A DNA stretch of 64,000 bases from Listeria monocytogenes (GTDB lineage: Bacteria; Bacillota; Bacilli; Lactobacillales; Listeriaceae). The translations under genes and the position numbers were made by a program. The stretch covers positions 2,288,501-2,352,500 of the forward strand of contig NZ_LT906436.1 of the NCBI RefSeq assembly GCF_900187225.1, read 5' to 3'. Shown one piece after another: positions 35,256-45,659 of the stretch. The notes under the pieces were generated by a model. That model was not told where the DNA came from. It saw only the letters and a list, made by a program, of their open reading frames with translations, and did no database searches. The number at the start of each line of letters is the position of its first letter. Positions within the stretch are counted from its first letter, which is position 1.

Positions 35256-36581
35256 ATGCAAACAGAATTAACATTTGAACAATTAGAAAATTTTTCTCGA
35301 AAATGGCGTGAAAATCCAGATAAATTGGTATTTCAAGCTAGTATTATGAAAAATGGGATTAAAGCAGCAACTGAGAATCCTACATCAAAAGTTAGCATTC
35401 AACCTGTCTTTTCCCACGAAGTTGCTACAGATAAAGTTTCTAATCAACAACAAAGTGGAAGATGCTGGATGTTTGCAGCATTAAATACGTTTCGCCATAA
35501 ATTAAACGGAACGCTTGGTTTGAAGGATTTTGAGTTATCACAGAATTATACTAATTTTTGGGACAAACTTGAGAAAGCGAATTACTTTTTAGAGAATATT
35601 ATTGAAACAGCAAGTGAGGATGAGGATAGCCGATTAGTTTCGTGGTTGCTTGATACACCACAACAAGATGGTGGTCAGTGGGATATGTTAGTTTCAATTA
35701 TTGAAAAATATGGAGTGGTTCCGAAGTCCGCTATGCCTGAAACATTTCAAAGTGGCAAGTCTGCTGATTTAAACCATCTTTTAAATGAAAGACTTCGTAC
35801 AGATGCGGTTATTTTGAGAAAAGCTTTCACAGAAAAGAAAGATACTGCAGGTTTGAAAGAAGAAATGCTTGCTGAGATTTATCAACTTTTGGTTATGACG
35901 CTTGGCGAGCCTCCTAAAGTATTTGATTTTGAGTATCGAAATAAAGACAATGAATTTAAACAAGAGTTACAAATTACACCTAAAGATTTTTATGAACGCT
36001 ATGTAGATATGGATTTGAAAAATTATATTCCACTTATTAATGCACCGACCAAAGATAAACCTTTTAATCAAGCTTTCACAGTGGATTATTTAGGAAATAT
36101 TGTGAATGGGACGCCTATTAAGTATTTGAATGTGGAAATGGATGTATTAAAAAAAGCCGCCACTGATCAAATCAAAGACGGGGAAACTGTTTGGTTTGGT
36201 TGTGATGTTGGTCAGCTTTCGGAAAAAACTACTGGTATTATGGATACCGATATTTTCTTGCTTAATCAGACCTTTGGCTTTAAAACAGCAATGACAAAAG
36301 CAGAGCGTCTTGATTATAAACACAGTATGCTTACACATGCGATGGTTTTAACTGGAGTGAATGTTGCTAATGGAGAAGTAAATCGTTGGAAAGTGGAAAA
36401 TAGCTGGGGAGAAAAAATTGGAAATAATGGGTATTTTGTTGCTAGTGATGCTTGGATGGATGAGTTTACATTCCAAGTAGTGGTGCATAAAAAATATCTA
36501 TCTAAGGAATTGATTGAAGCTTTTAATCAAGAACCGATTGCGTTAAAACCATGGGATCCAATGGGTTCGCTCGCACTTTAA
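35256..36581 (+). CDS. pepC: Aminopeptidase C (bleomycin hydrolase family)
   Basis: A 441-residue cytoplasmic cysteine aminopeptidase of the C1B family. The active site is Cys70 in QQQSGRCWMFAALN, His in THAMVLTGVN and Asn in WKVENSWGEK. It releases N-terminal residues from peptides and forms hexamers in known members. AGGAGG precedes the ATG. It is divergent from fruR and tail-to-tail with a DUF523 gene, overlapping it by four bases. It corresponds to lmo2338. Confidence 0.95.
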   Translation: MQTELTFEQLENFSRKWRENPDKLVFQASIMKNGIKAATENPTSKVSIQPVFSHEVATDKVSNQQQSGRCWMFAALNTFRHKLNGTLGLKDFELSQNYTNFWDKLEKANYFLENIIETASEDEDSRLVSWLLDTPQQDGGQWDMLVSIIEKYGVVPKSAMPETFQSGKSADLNHLLNERLRTDAVILRKAFTEKKDTAGLKEEMLAEIYQLLVMTLGEPPKVFDFEYRNKDNEFKQELQITPKDFYERYVDMDLKNYIPLINAPTKDKPFNQAFTVDYLGNIVNGTPIKYLNVEMDVLKKAATDQIKDGETVWFGCDVGQLSEKTTGIMDTDIFLLNQTFGFKTAMTKAERLDYKHSMLTHAMVLTGVNVANGEVNRWKVENSWGEKIGNNGYFVASDAWMDEFTFQVVVHKKYLSKELIEAFNQEPIALKPWDPMGSLAL

Positions 36582-37021
36582 AACACAAATTCTGAAATAA
36601 TTTTTATTCCGTTCATTTGAAAAAGGGCTGCTGCTACGCCGGTACCATCTTTTATCTTCCCCGAGAAGGTACCGTCGTAAATAGCACAGCTACCACAAGA
36701 AGGGCTTTTTTCCTTCATAATTATTTTTGTAATACCGAGATCTTGCATTTTAGCTAAAGTAAGTTTCGCTCCGTATTTATATTCTTCTGTCACATCTGTT
36801 CCTTTGCTATCAACCACTTTTGCATGACCTAGCCAGACATCTTTGCCATCGCCGCCTATTATTTCTGCAGGGTTTCTTGGTGTGGGCAGTCCACCAGCTA
36901 CTTCGGGGCAAAAAGGAATTGCTTCTCCGTTTTCCACCATTTGTTTTATTTTGGTTATTTCTTTATCTTTCCCATCATATCTACAGGCTATTCCAGCTAG
37001 ACAAGCACTTACTGCAATCAT
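36578..37021 (-). CDS. DUF523-family protein
   Basis: A 147-residue protein of the YbbK/DUF523 family, which starts with ACLAGIACRYDGK and contains the invariant KEKSPSCG and a proline-rich PFCPEVAGGLPTPR. Four conserved cysteines (in ACLAGIAC, FCPE, SPSCGSC) suggest metal or cofactor binding. Function unknown. It overlaps the end of pepC on the other strand by four bases. It corresponds to lmo2339. Confidence 0.88.
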   Translation of the reverse strand: MIAVSACLAGIACRYDGKDKEITKIKQMVENGEAIPFCPEVAGGLPTPRNPAEIIGGDGKDVWLGHAKVVDSKGTDVTEEYKYGAKLTLAKMQDLGITKIIMKEKSPSCGSCAIYDGTFSGKIKDGTGVAAALFQMNGIKIISEFVF

Positions 37022-37053
37022 TTATTTTCCCTCCTTTATTTTTTATTTTAACA

Positions 37054-37085
37054 TAAAAAGCTGCCACCACTTATAGGCGACAGCT
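37054..37085 (-). terminator. Intrinsic terminator of psuKG
   Basis: On the minus strand AGCTGTCGCC and GGTGGCAGCT form a 10-bp stem with two G-T pairs, followed by TTTTT. Confidence 0.85.
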
Positions 37086-37094
37086 CAGTATTTA

Positions 37095-38006
37095 TTAGAT
37101 GTTTTGGTATGCTACGGCGATTTGTGTACCGATTAAAGCATTGTGTTTTACAAGTTCGATGTTTGCTTCAAGGCTCTTACCATCTGTTAGTTCTTTTACT
37201 TTTCCAAGTAGGAATGGAGTAACGTCTTTTCCGTGGATGTGGTTTTCTTCTGCTTCTTTAAGCGCTGTTTGGATTACATCGTTAATTACTTTTTCATCCA
37301 TAGCGAATTCTTCTGGGATTGGGTTAGTAATTACTGCGCCGCCTTCGATTTGAAGGTCCCATTTCGCTTTAAGCGATTCTGCGATAACTTCTGGAGCGTC
37401 TGCACGCAATGTTAATTCTACATCACTTGAACGTGTGTAAAATGCTGGCAATACATCGGTTTGGTAGCCAATAACTGGAACCCCTTTTGTTTCTAGGTAT
37501 TCCATTGTTAAGTTTAGGTCTAGGATTGATTTTGCTCCGGCACAAACGACAGCAACATTTGTTTTCGCTAATTCTTCTAAGTCAGCTGAAACGTCCATTG
37601 TTGTTTCGGCACCACGGTGAACGCCGCCAATTCCGCCAGTTACGAAGATTCCAATTTCTGCGAGTTCAGCACAAATCATTGTAGCTGCTACAGTTGTTGC
37701 TCCAAGTTGTTTTGTTGCAATAAGGTAACCGATATCACGACGAGAAACTTTTGCTACATTGCTACTTTTAGCAAATAGTTCTAGTTCTTCATCAGAAAGA
37801 CCGATTTTAATTTTTCCGTCGATTAAAGCGATTGTTGCTGGTACGGCACCGTTATCACGAATAATTTGTTCCACATCACGCGCCATTTCAACATTTTGCG
37901 GGTATGGCATACCGTGAGAGATAATAGTAGATTCTAGCGCAACAATTGCTTTTCCTTCTGCTTTTGCTTGTTTTACTTCTTCGGATAATGATAGATAATT
38001 TTTCAT
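37095..38006 (-). CDS. psuG: Pseudouridine-5'-phosphate glycosidase
   Basis: A 303-residue enzyme that cleaves pseudouridine 5'-phosphate to uracil and ribose 5-phosphate. It matches the PsuG family throughout: [17 protein letters not shown] near the N-terminus, the catalytic lysine region [34 protein letters not shown] and the C-terminal [11 protein letters not shown]. It overlaps the kinase gene by four bases, so the pair channels pseudouridine into the pentose pool. It corresponds to lmo2340. Confidence 0.95.
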   Translation of the reverse strand: MKNYLSLSEEVKQAKAEGKAIVALESTIISHGMPYPQNVEMARDVEQIIRDNGAVPATIALIDGKIKIGLSDEELELFAKSSNVAKVSRRDIGYLIATKQLGATTVAATMICAELAEIGIFVTGGIGGVHRGAETTMDVSADLEELAKTNVAVVCAGAKSILDLNLTMEYLETKGVPVIGYQTDVLPAFYTRSSDVELTLRADAPEVIAESLKAKWDLQIEGGAVITNPIPEEFAMDEKVINDVIQTALKEAEENHIHGKDVTPFLLGKVKELTDGKSLEANIELVKHNALIGTQIAVAYQNI

Positions 38007-39121
38007 TTGAATTCCTCCAGGTCTTTTTGTAGTTGGGATGTCGATAAATTTTGGCGAACAGTATACTCAGATTCGAGTGTTCGCGCAGCATTTACGCTTC
38101 CTGCTTTTAAAATTTCTTGCAATGTTTTTCCTTCTAACCATGCGTAGATAACCGCGGAGCAAAATGCATCTCCTGCTCCTGTCACGTCGACAATATCTTC
38201 AATCACAATCGCTGGTTCAAAAATAGTGCCTTCTGCTTTGTTTGCTGCTACTGCGCCTTTGCTACCATTTGTAACGATAACATTTTTCACGCCTAGGTCT
38301 AGCCATTTTTGTGCAGCTAAGCGCCAGTCCTCATCGTTTTCAATCGTCATATCTAGGTGCGTTTCAGATTCGTCTCGATTGCAAATTAGCCAAGTCACGT
38401 GATCCAAGCGTTCTGGTAAATGAGACATTTTTGGCGAAGATACGGGAACGAGTACTAATGGTATTGAATTGATTTCGGCAAAGCTGCCAAGATATTCTAG
38501 TGTTTCTTTCGGACAGTTTAAATCAGCAATGATTGCGCTCGCCTGACTCAGCAAGCCTTCATTTTTTGCGAGTACATCTGGAGTTAAGTGATCATATGCA
38601 TCCATGTCCGCTAGTGCAACGAGTAAATCTCCATTGTTTTCGAGTACTGCTGTATAAGAACCAGTTGCGATGCTCGGAAATGCTGTGACATAATCTAAGT
38701 TCATATATGTATTACTAGCATTTTTGACAGCTTCCCAGTCGGAGTCTGTTCCACAAGCAGTGAGTAATATAACTTCTTTTCCAAGGCGTCCGAGGTTTTC
38801 GCCTACGTTTCTAGCAACTCCGCCAGCACTTTGTGTTGAGCGCACTGGGTTTGATGTGGCTAGTTGGGCCTTGTCTTTAATATAAAACTTCCGATCGACG
38901 TTCGCTCCACCTATACAAACAATTTGTTTTGCTTCATTTAAAATATAGGCTTTTCCTAAAATGCGACCCTTCTTAATAAGGCCGGAAATAAGGTTTGCGA
39001 CTGTCGGTCTTGATAAATCAAGTATATCAGCAAGTTCTTGTTGAGAAATGTAAGGATTTTTACGGATGGAATTGAAAATTATCTCTTCCTTTTCGTTCAT
39101 TTTCGCTTTATTATTCTCCAC
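38003..39121 (-). CDS. psuK: Pseudouridine kinase with N-terminal helix-turn-helix
   Basis: A 372-residue fusion. Residues 1-60 are a MarR/Lrp-type winged helix ([36 protein letters not shown]). The rest is a PfkB-family kinase with [30 protein letters not shown] and the catalytic motif [18 protein letters not shown]. With psuG behind it, pseudouridine is the likely substrate. The fused DNA-binding part suggests self-regulation. GTG at 39121 follows GGAGGTG; an upstream ATG lacks a site. An excellent promoter precedes it. Confidence 0.85.
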   Translation of the reverse strand: MENNKAKMNEKEEIIFNSIRKNPYISQQELADILDLSRPTVANLISGLIKKGRILGKAYILNEAKQIVCIGGANVDRKFYIKDKAQLATSNPVRSTQSAGGVARNVGENLGRLGKEVILLTACGTDSDWEAVKNASNTYMNLDYVTAFPSIATGSYTAVLENNGDLLVALADMDAYDHLTPDVLAKNEGLLSQASAIIADLNCPKETLEYLGSFAEINSIPLVLVPVSSPKMSHLPERLDHVTWLICNRDESETHLDMTIENDEDWRLAAQKWLDLGVKNVIVTNGSKGAVAANKAEGTIFEPAIVIEDIVDVTGAGDAFCSAVIYAWLEGKTLQEILKAGSVNAARTLESEYTVRQNLSTSQLQKDLEEFK

Positions 39122-39173
39122 GATATAATGCACCTCCATTCCAAACTTTTGTTTCATTTTCAAACACATGTTT

Positions 39174-39202
39174 ATTATATATGTAAATGCTTTCTTTTGC
39201 AA
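39174..39202 (-). promoter_or_regulatory. Promoter of psuK-psuG
   Basis: TTGCAA (39197-39202) and TATAAT (39174-39179) are exactly 17 bases apart on the minus strand, 53 bases ahead of the GTG start. Confidence 0.8.
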
Positions 39203-39205
39203 ATT

Positions 39206-39251
39206 AAAAAACGAAAATCCGCTTCTTTTTAGGAAGAAAATTTTCGTTTAG
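39206..39251 (-). terminator. Intrinsic terminator of the rsuA-like gene
   Basis: On the minus strand AAACGAAAAT and ATTTTCGTTT pair over 10 bp with an inner CTTC/GAAG helix, followed by TTTTTT. Confidence 0.85.
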
Positions 39252-39253
39252 GT

Positions 39254-39955
39254 TTATTTATTTTGGAGGATAGCTAGTTCGGCTTCAGTTAATGGGCGGT
39301 ATTCGCCAAGTTCAAGTGACTCGTCTAATTGTAAATTACCCATCGAAATTCGTTTTAAATAACTGACTGTTTTTCCACGAGCGGCGAACATTCTTTTTAC
39401 TTGATGGAATTTGCCCTCTTGAATTGTTACGTTTATTTCATTTGGTGTAATTATTTCTAAACTTGCTGGTTTGCAAGTGTATCCATCGTCGAGTTCAATT
39501 CCAGCTGCAAAAGCTTCTACATCAGCAGCAGTAACATCACCATCAATTTTAGCGTAGTATGTTTTATCTATATGCTTTTTAGGTGAGAGCAAATTGTGTG
39601 CGAGTGTGCCGTCATTCGTTATAATTAGCAAGCCTTCCGTATCTTTGTCTAATCGGCCGACTGGGAACGGATCAGTGAGCGTGTCTTCTTGCGCGAGCAA
39701 ATCGATGACGGTTTCTGACACATTATCCTCGGTTGCGCTCACGACATTTTGCGGTTTATGTAGCATAAAATAGACGAATTCTTGGTAAACGACTGGAGTT
39801 CCGTGGACGGTTATTTGATCTTTGTCTGGATTCACTTGGGTTTTGCTATCTTTCTGGATCGTGCCATTGACGACAACTGCCCCAGATTTAAGCAAAGGTT
39901 TCACTTCTTTTCGACTCCCGAAACCTGTATGGGACAATAATTTATCTAAGCGCAT
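39254..39955 (-). CDS. RsuA-family 16S rRNA pseudouridine synthase
   Basis: A 233-residue enzyme with an N-terminal S4 RNA-binding domain (MRLDKLLSHTGFGSRKEVK) and the RsuA/RluB catalytic domain, whose aspartate lies in FPVGRLDKDTEGLLIITNDG. The RsuA-type end QVKRMFAARGKTVSYLKRISMG follows. It probably modifies U516 of 16S rRNA as E. coli RsuA does; RluB-like action on 23S cannot be excluded. ATG follows AAAAAGGAG. It stands alone with its own terminator. It corresponds to lmo2342. Confidence 0.9.
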   Translation of the reverse strand: MRLDKLLSHTGFGSRKEVKPLLKSGAVVVNGTIQKDSKTQVNPDKDQITVHGTPVVYQEFVYFMLHKPQNVVSATEDNVSETVIDLLAQEDTLTDPFPVGRLDKDTEGLLIITNDGTLAHNLLSPKKHIDKTYYAKIDGDVTAADVEAFAAGIELDDGYTCKPASLEIITPNEINVTIQEGKFHQVKRMFAARGKTVSYLKRISMGNLQLDESLELGEYRPLTEAELAILQNK

Positions 39956-39985
39956 GATTTAGCTCCTTTTTTTCTTTTATTGTAA

Positions 39986-40021
39986 CAAAAAAACGAAGCT
40001 TCCTCAAAGGTGCTCCGTTTT
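39986..40021 (-). terminator. Intrinsic terminator of the cmo/tcy operon
   Basis: On the minus strand AAAACG-G-AGC and GCT-T-CGTTTT form a stem with one mismatch, followed by a T-run. Confidence 0.8.
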
Positions 40022-40028
40022 CTTTCTA

Positions 40029-41351
40029 TTATTTAGTTTCAACAACTTGTTTATTGTGAGGTATTGTTAAGCCGAGGTTACCTCTTAATGTCGTAGCTGG
40101 ATATTTGTTTCGGTACAAACCTCGAATTTGCAGAAGAGGAATAACTTGTTCCACAAAAGTTTCAAACGTTCCTGGAATATCAGAAGCGATAATAAAGCCA
40201 TCTGCAGCCTCATTTTGGAACCAAACTTCGATTAAATCGGCTACTTGCTCTTTTGTTCCTATAAAAGGTGTTTTTGGCGTTGCTGCCTCGGTCGCCACTT
40301 GACGAAGGGTTAGGTGCCGTTCTTTCGCTTCTTTTTTGATTCGATCTGTTGTGCTTTGAAAAGCATTTTTGCCAATATCTCCAAGGTCTGGGAATGGAGC
40401 ATCTAAATCAAATTGACTTAAATCATAGTCGTCGAAATAACGTGCTAGGTAAGTTACCGCATTTTCTATTGGAATTAGGCTAGCAAATTCAGTATATTTG
40501 GCTTCTGCTTCTTCCAACGTATCCGCTACAATTGGGCTAATTCCTGGGAAAATTCGGACTTCATCTGCATTTCTACCAGCTTTTTCAGCGCGGGCTTTCA
40601 CATCTTGATAGAATTCAACAGCTTCTTCCAACGAATCGGAATGAGTAAAAATGGCTTCTGCATTTTGAGCAGCGAAATCCCGTCCTGTACTAGATGCGCC
40701 GGCTTGGAAAACGACTGGCTCGCCTTGTTTGGAGCGTCCGATATTTAACGGCCCCTCGACTTGAAAATACTCGCCTTGATGATTTAAGTGATGTAATTTT
40801 TCGGGGTTAAAGAATTCACCGGTTTCTTTATTATAAGTGAACGCATCCTCTTCCCAAGAATTCCAGAGTCCGCGAACCACTTTTAAATGTTCTGCCGCAA
40901 TAGTGTAACGATCTCTGTGGGTTGGGAGATTTTTCTTGCTATGATTTCGCGCGGCGCCTTCTTGCGGAGAAGTGACTAGATTCCAACCCGCTCGGCCGCT
41001 ACTAATGTGATCAAGGGAAGATAGCTGTCTTGCAAGTGTAAATGGTTCTGTAAAAGAGGTCGAGAAAGTTCCGACAAGTCCGATGTTTTCCGTAGACTCA
41101 GCTAATGCCGATAAAATCGTAATTGGTTCAAAACGATTAAGAAAATGCGGAATCGATTTTTCGGAAATAAAAAGGCCGTCTGCAATAAATACAAAACTAA
41201 ATAACCCTTGTTCGGCAATTTTGGCGCGCGTCTTATAAAAATCTAAATCCGTACTTGCTGCGGGGTTGATGTCCGGATGTCGCCAACCGTCTGTTGTTCC
41301 GCCAACACCGTGAATAATTGCACCAAACTGAATTGTTTCTTTTCTAGTCAT
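40029..41351 (-). CDS. FMN-dependent monooxygenase, NtaA/SnaA/DszA type (CmoJ-like)
   Basis: A 440-residue bacterial-luciferase-fold flavin monooxygenase of the class II NtaA/SnaA/DszA group: FGAIIHGVGGTTDGWRHPDI near the N-terminus, NLVTSPQEGAARNH, GEPVVFQAGASSTGRDFAAQ and FIGTKEQVADLIEVW. As the last gene of a cystine-type transport operon it matches B. subtilis CmoJ (YtnJ), which oxidatively opens N-acetyl-S-alkyl-cysteines. It overlaps the glutaredoxin-like gene by four bases. It corresponds to lmo2343. Reduced FMN may come from the FMN reductase encoded at the head of the operon. Confidence 0.88.
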   Translation of the reverse strand: MTRKETIQFGAIIHGVGGTTDGWRHPDINPAASTDLDFYKTRAKIAEQGLFSFVFIADGLFISEKSIPHFLNRFEPITILSALAESTENIGLVGTFSTSFTEPFTLARQLSSLDHISSGRAGWNLVTSPQEGAARNHSKKNLPTHRDRYTIAAEHLKVVRGLWNSWEEDAFTYNKETGEFFNPEKLHHLNHQGEYFQVEGPLNIGRSKQGEPVVFQAGASSTGRDFAAQNAEAIFTHSDSLEEAVEFYQDVKARAEKAGRNADEVRIFPGISPIVADTLEEAEAKYTEFASLIPIENAVTYLARYFDDYDLSQFDLDAPFPDLGDIGKNAFQSTTDRIKKEAKERHLTLRQVATEAATPKTPFIGTKEQVADLIEVWFQNEAADGFIIASDIPGTFETFVEQVIPLLQIRGLYRNKYPATTLRGNLGLTIPHNKQVVETK

Positions 41352-41614
41352 TTTACTTCCTCCTTTTCAAACAATGCTTTTTCCAAATGTTCCAATCCGA
41401 TTTCTGTAACAGCTTGGTAGGTCCCATTTTCAATGTTGCCAATTTCTACGACCGGCACGTGGCGGATGCCGTATTTTGCTTGGAGAACTTCTCGCAAATA
41501 ATCATGGTCGGTGACGTCGATATCTTGAAAAACAATTTTTTGCTCGATTAAAAAATCTTTGACATCTTTACAATAATGACACCCTTCTTTACTCCAAACG
41601 ACGACATTAGCCAT
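41348..41614 (-). CDS. Glutaredoxin-like protein (CmoI/YtnI-like)
   Basis: An 88-residue thioredoxin-fold protein with the active-site dithiol CHYC (GCHYCKDVKDFL) and the cis-proline in VRHVPVVEIG-like context. It resembles B. subtilis YtnI (CmoI). In this operon it could reduce a mixed disulfide or assist the monooxygenases; the exact role is unknown. ATG at 41614 follows GGAGGAAG by six bases. It overlaps both its neighbours, showing tight translational coupling. It corresponds to lmo2344. Confidence 0.85.
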   Translation of the reverse strand: MANVVVWSKEGCHYCKDVKDFLIEQKIVFQDIDVTDHDYLREVLQAKYGIRHVPVVEIGNIENGTYQAVTEIGLEHLEKALFEKEEVK

Positions 41615-42602
41615 GGACAACTTCCTCCTTTATCGATTCACTTAATAGTTGATAGGAATAACGTTTAATTTCAGCAGATTTGACTGGAGTTAAAACAACA
41701 AAATCTTGGATATTATATTCTTTTGAAAGGCGTTTAATCTCTACTCCGACTTCTTGTTTGGTTCCTGTTATCGCACCAATTCGTTGGGTAATAAACCGGT
41801 ATGTTTGGTCGATATCTTTTACGTAGGCTTCGGCTTGTTCGCGCGATCCGACATTAACTCTACGTCCGTCTGCAAGCTCGACTTTGATTGACTCTCGCTC
41901 TGGAATATGTCGGTCTGCTGCGATTTTAGTCTCAGCTACTACAACAATTGGTGCTAGTTGAAAACTAGCTTTTGTGTTTATTTGGTACTGTTCAAATAGC
42001 TCGCGTGCTTCTTTTAAAACAGCTTCTTCTCCGTTAATAAAATAAGCAAATACAAAGGAAATCCCTAGTTTGGCAGCTTGTTTCGCGCTCGATGCACTTC
42101 CTCCAAGCAAAAATATCTCTGGTTTGTTTTCTGGAAGTGGTTTTGCTGCAATAGTTGTATCTGAATGACGGGTGACAAAATCGACTAGTTCTTCCAATTT
42201 AGCATCAAATGTACGAGTAGGTTTAACGAAGTCTTTTTGAAGGGCATCGGTTGCTGGCTGAAATCCACCTGGCGCTTTTCCGACGCCAAGTGAAATCCGA
42301 CCTGGCGCTATGTTTTCAAGCACATGAAATTGTTCAGCAACTTTATATGGACTATAGTGTTGTAGCATTATTCCGCCAGACGCAAGCTTGATTGTGCTCG
42401 TTTTTGCAGCAATATACCCTAAAAGAACCTCCGGAGCTGCGCCAGCTATTTCGTCTGAATTATGATGCTCGGCAACCCAGAAACGATGATAGCCGAGTTT
42501 TTCTGCGAGTTGCGCAAGTTCTACTGTATTTCGTAAGGCTTCACTTGGTTGCTCGCCCGGATTAATAATACTTTGGTCCAAAATACTAAATCGAATCGTC
42601 AT
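41607..42602 (-). CDS. Luciferase-like monooxygenase (CmoO/YtmO-like)
   Basis: A 331-residue LLM-class flavin-dependent oxidoreductase: [17 protein letters not shown] near the N-terminus, [22 protein letters not shown] and [14 protein letters not shown] are typical of this group, as is the late [19 protein letters not shown]. It resembles YtmO (CmoO) of B. subtilis. Two different flavin monooxygenases in one operon suggest a two-step oxidation or two substrates. It overlaps the ATPase and glutaredoxin-like genes. It corresponds to lmo2345. Confidence 0.87.
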   Translation of the reverse strand: MTIRFSILDQSIINPGEQPSEALRNTVELAQLAEKLGYHRFWVAEHHNSDEIAGAAPEVLLGYIAAKTSTIKLASGGIMLQHYSPYKVAEQFHVLENIAPGRISLGVGKAPGGFQPATDALQKDFVKPTRTFDAKLEELVDFVTRHSDTTIAAKPLPENKPEIFLLGGSASSAKQAAKLGISFVFAYFINGEEAVLKEARELFEQYQINTKASFQLAPIVVVAETKIAADRHIPERESIKVELADGRRVNVGSREQAEAYVKDIDQTYRFITQRIGAITGTKQEVGVEIKRLSKEYNIQDFVVLTPVKSAEIKRYSYQLLSESIKEEVVHG

Positions 42603-43378
42603 ATGACACGCTCCTTTTTCACTTCTTTGATTTCATATAAATAATCCGCTGAAACTCGGTGTAAAAAGCGTTTTGTTCTTTCTTCTTTTGTATGATTAAA
42701 CACTTCATCGGGAGTACCTTGTTCGACAATTAGTCCACCATCCATAAAGACGACTTGATCTGCCACTCGTTTGGCGAACTCCATTTCATGCGTAACGACA
42801 ATCATCGTCGCACCCGCACGTGCAATCTCTAGCATTACTTCCAATACTTCACCGACAAGTTCAGGATCAAGTGCGGCGGTTGGTTCATCAAATAAAATGA
42901 CGTCTGGATTAATTGCGAGTGCTCGCGCAATTCCAACACGCTGTTTTTGTCCGCCAGAAAGTTGGGAAGGGTAGGCACTGAGTTTGTCCGCCAAACCGAC
43001 TTTTGTGAGCTCCCGTTCCGCAATTTCGTGTGCAATTTTTTTCGGTATTTTCCTTGCTACCGTAAGACCCTCCATCACATTTTGGATAACCGTTTTGTGA
43101 GAAAAGAGATTATATTGTTGAAAAACCATTGCTGTATTTTTCCGCAGTTGCAAAACTTCTTTTTTGGATGGTTTCTTGCAGTTAATTATTTGGTCATGCA
43201 TTGAAATTTCGCCATTTTCAGGTCTTTCCAGTAAGTTTAGGCAACGTAAAAAGGTTGTTTTCCCTGAGCCACTTGGACCAAGTATTGTTACTACTTCACC
43301 CTTTTTCACCGTTAAATCAATTCCTTTTAAAACTTTGTTTTCGCCAAAGCTTTTTTGAATATTTTTAATTGTAATCAT
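42599..43378 (-). CDS. Cystine-type ABC transporter ATPase (TcyN-like)
   Basis: A 259-residue polar amino-acid ATPase: Walker [11 protein letters not shown]-loop [12 protein letters not shown], signature LSGGQKQR, Walker [13 protein letters not shown] and switch His in VVVTHEMEF. It overlaps the permease gene upstream (ATGA) and the LLM gene downstream. It powers the two adjacent permeases. The operon context indicates cystine or S-alkyl-cysteine uptake, as for TcyN. It corresponds to lmo2346. Confidence 0.92.
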   Translation of the reverse strand: MITIKNIQKSFGENKVLKGIDLTVKKGEVVTILGPSGSGKTTFLRCLNLLERPENGEISMHDQIINCKKPSKKEVLQLRKNTAMVFQQYNLFSHKTVIQNVMEGLTVARKIPKKIAHEIAERELTKVGLADKLSAYPSQLSGGQKQRVGIARALAINPDVILFDEPTAALDPELVGEVLEVMLEIARAGATMIVVTHEMEFAKRVADQVVFMDGGLIVEQGTPDEVFNHTKEERTKRFLHRVSADYLYEIKEVKKERVI

Positions 43379-44085
43379 ACTGTCCCTCCTCGATATTTAG
43401 CGATATTCTTTTCCAAAATGTAATTAATTGCTTCAATCAAAATAGTTAAAAACCAATAAATGAGTGCGGCACCGATAAATGCTTCGAGAAATGCGTAATT
43501 GTCTGATGCTACAATCGTTGCCATTCCAGTGATTTCTGGGACTGCGACGATGGCGGCAATGGATGTGGTATGTAGAAATCCGATACACAAATTCGTGAAA
43601 TTCGGTAAGGCAATCATGAAGGCCTGTGGTAACAATACTTTCCGAATCGCTTGACCATGCGTGTATCCCACCGAGTAAGCTGCTTCCATTTGTCCGATAT
43701 CAACCGCAATAATACCGGAGCGCAAAATCTCGGTTAAGTATGCCCCCGCCGTGAAAGACAGTGCGATAATGACAAAAACAACGACCGGTATTTTATTTGC
43801 AGAAATGCCTAAGCCGAATGACTTGCTCAAAAAATCCACCAATAGGGGAATGCCTAAGTAAATCAGCATAATATGCAAAATTGCTGGGGTGCTTCGAAAA
43901 AAAGAAACGTAAAATTTAGCAATCGGTTCTAAAAAGCGAACGTGGTACATCCGAATAAGCGTCAGACCAATTGCGATAATGAAACCGAATAATATCGGAA
44001 AGAAGGTCATTGCAAGTGTTAACGGAATCGTTTTTAACATTGCCATTACAGCAGTTCCAATAAAAGGCACATCTAGCGGCATCAT
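43375..44085 (-). CDS. Cystine-type ABC permease (TcyM-like)
   Basis: A 236-residue HisM-type permease with five helices. It has [23 protein letters not shown] and the EAA loop [25 protein letters not shown] codons at 44085 and 44082 both follow AAGGAG; I use the first. A longer frame reaches 44157 but has no ribosome site and would overlap the other permease gene. It forms the membrane pore with the next permease. It corresponds to lmo2347. Confidence 0.9.
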   Translation of the reverse strand: MMPLDVPFIGTAVMAMLKTIPLTLAMTFFPILFGFIIAIGLTLIRMYHVRFLEPIAKFYVSFFRSTPAILHIMLIYLGIPLLVDFLSKSFGLGISANKIPVVVFVIIALSFTAGAYLTEILRSGIIAVDIGQMEAAYSVGYTHGQAIRKVLLPQAFMIALPNFTNLCIGFLHTTSIAAIVAVPEITGMATIVASDNYAFLEAFIGAALIYWFLTILIEAINYILEKNIAKYRGGTV

Positions 44086-44095
44086 TATCTCTCCT

Positions 44096-44812
44096 TTATA
44101 ACTCGATATCGAAAATACTCGTGAATCTGGTGTTTTCTTTTTTAACTCGTTTTTCAATCCATTTGAAGGAATATTCCAGTAAGACGGCCGTCAAATAGTA
44201 AATGATTGATAAAGAAATATAGACCTCTAAAGCGTGATTACTTAGTGTTATGAGCGTCTGACCTCTTCCTGACATATCCATTACACCAATCGAAAAAGCG
44301 AGCGATGTATCTTTCAAATAACCAATGACTAAATTGCCAAAATTCGGTAGAGCTTGATAGAGTGCTTGTGGCAAAATGATTCGTAAAAACGTTTGGCGAC
44401 TACTCAGACCAATACTATAAGCCGCCTCTGCTTGTCCGGCATCCACGCTATTCACCCCTGCGCGAATCACTTCCGCAATTGTCGCCGCACTGCTTAATGC
44501 ATAAGTCGCAATCGCAGCATACAGCGGATCCATTTGTGATAAGTCAATGCCAAATACGCTTGAAAGTGCCGGAATTCCGTAAAAAACAATGAATAATTGA
44601 ACCATAATCGGCGTCCCACGAAAAAACGAAATATACACTCTGGCAAATTGATCTAAAATTGGAACCTTATAAATTCGCGGTAAAGACAGCAGTACTCCTA
44701 ATATAAAACCAAAAATAAGCGAGAGTGCTAAAATATACAACGTTATGGGTAAATAACCAGCTAACGTCGGAATAAAATCTGCAATCATTTTTACATCGAA
44801 CGCTTTATCCAT
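44096..44812 (-). CDS. Cystine-type ABC permease (TcyL-like)
   Basis: A 238-residue HisM-type permease with five helices, the signature [22 protein letters not shown] and the EAA loop [22 protein letters not shown]. It is paired with the second permease ten bases downstream, giving a heterodimeric channel. GAGGGAG precedes the ATG. It corresponds to lmo2348. Confidence 0.92.
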   Translation of the reverse strand: MDKAFDVKMIADFIPTLAGYLPITLYILALSLIFGFILGVLLSLPRIYKVPILDQFARVYISFFRGTPIMVQLFIVFYGIPALSSVFGIDLSQMDPLYAAIATYALSSAATIAEVIRAGVNSVDAGQAEAAYSIGLSSRQTFLRIILPQALYQALPNFGNLVIGYLKDTSLAFSIGVMDMSGRGQTLITLSNHALEVYISLSIIYYLTAVLLEYSFKWIEKRVKKENTRFTSIFDIEL

Positions 44813-44833
44813 TTTAATAGCACTCCCTCTCTT

Positions 44834-45643
44834 TTAATATTGTTCTTTTGAATAATCTGCGCCAAGCCATTTTTCACTTAATTTTTTAAGTGTTCCATCA
44901 TCAATAATAGATTGAAGCGCCTCATCTACCTTTTTGCTTAGTTTCGTTTCATCTTTTCCAAGCATGAAGTATACTTTCGCATTAGATAGAACATCGCCAA
45001 CTACTTTTTCTTTGATAGCGCTTGTTTTATTTTGGAAATCTACCGCGAATGGTGTAGAAATCGTTGCATCAGCGCGGCCAGTTTTCAGTTGGTTCGCTGT
45101 ATCATTTGACCCTTGACCTTCATAAGCAATTTCAAAATTATTGCCTTGTTCTTCATTGATTTTTTTCAACACGAGTGCACCATTCGATGTTGCGCTTGTG
45201 ATAACGCGTTTTCCAGCTAAATCTTTTGTGCTGTTTATGCTGTTATTACTGTCTAATACCGTCAATTGTAATGGGAAATTATTGTACGCTACATCATTAA
45301 ATAAAAATTTCTTCTCGCGTTCTTTACTTTTTTCCATTTGATGCGCGACAATATCTACTTTTCCAGCACCAAGGCTAACGAGTAAGTTAGAAAAATCCAT
45401 CGTTTTAAATTTAAATTTATAGCCGGGCAAACGTTTGTCGATTTCTTTTACTAGTTCGACATCATAACCAGTTAATTTCCCATTTTCATCTAAAAAGCAG
45501 ACATTTGGAAATTGCGTTCCTGTTCCAACCGTGATTGTTTGTACTTTTTGATTCGCTGCTTCTGGCTCCTCTTTTCCACCACATGCGCTTAATGTTAATG
45601 CAGCTGTAAGAGCAAGCGCCAAAATCCCATATTTCTTTTTCAT
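44834..45643 (-). CDS. Cystine-type substrate-binding lipoprotein (TcyK-like)
   Basis: A 269-residue lipoprotein: a lipobox LSAC with the modified cysteine at about residue 21, then a family-3 solute-binding fold (FLDENGKLTGYDVELVKEID, LGAGKVDIVAHQMEKSKEREKKF). It would capture cystine or S-substituted cysteine outside the membrane. ATG at 45643 follows GGGGGA, so the frame's upstream ATG was rejected. Single-copy here, whereas the B. subtilis operon has two binding proteins (TcyJ and TcyK). It corresponds to lmo2349. Confidence 0.92.
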   Translation of the reverse strand: MKKKYGILALALTAALTLSACGGKEEPEAANQKVQTITVGTGTQFPNVCFLDENGKLTGYDVELVKEIDKRLPGYKFKFKTMDFSNLLVSLGAGKVDIVAHQMEKSKEREKKFLFNDVAYNNFPLQLTVLDSNNSINSTKDLAGKRVITSATSNGALVLKKINEEQGNNFEIAYEGQGSNDTANQLKTGRADATISTPFAVDFQNKTSAIKEKVVGDVLSNAKVYFMLGKDETKLSKKVDEALQSIIDDGTLKKLSEKWLGADYSKEQY

Positions 45644-45659
45644 CTTTTTTCCCCCTTTT

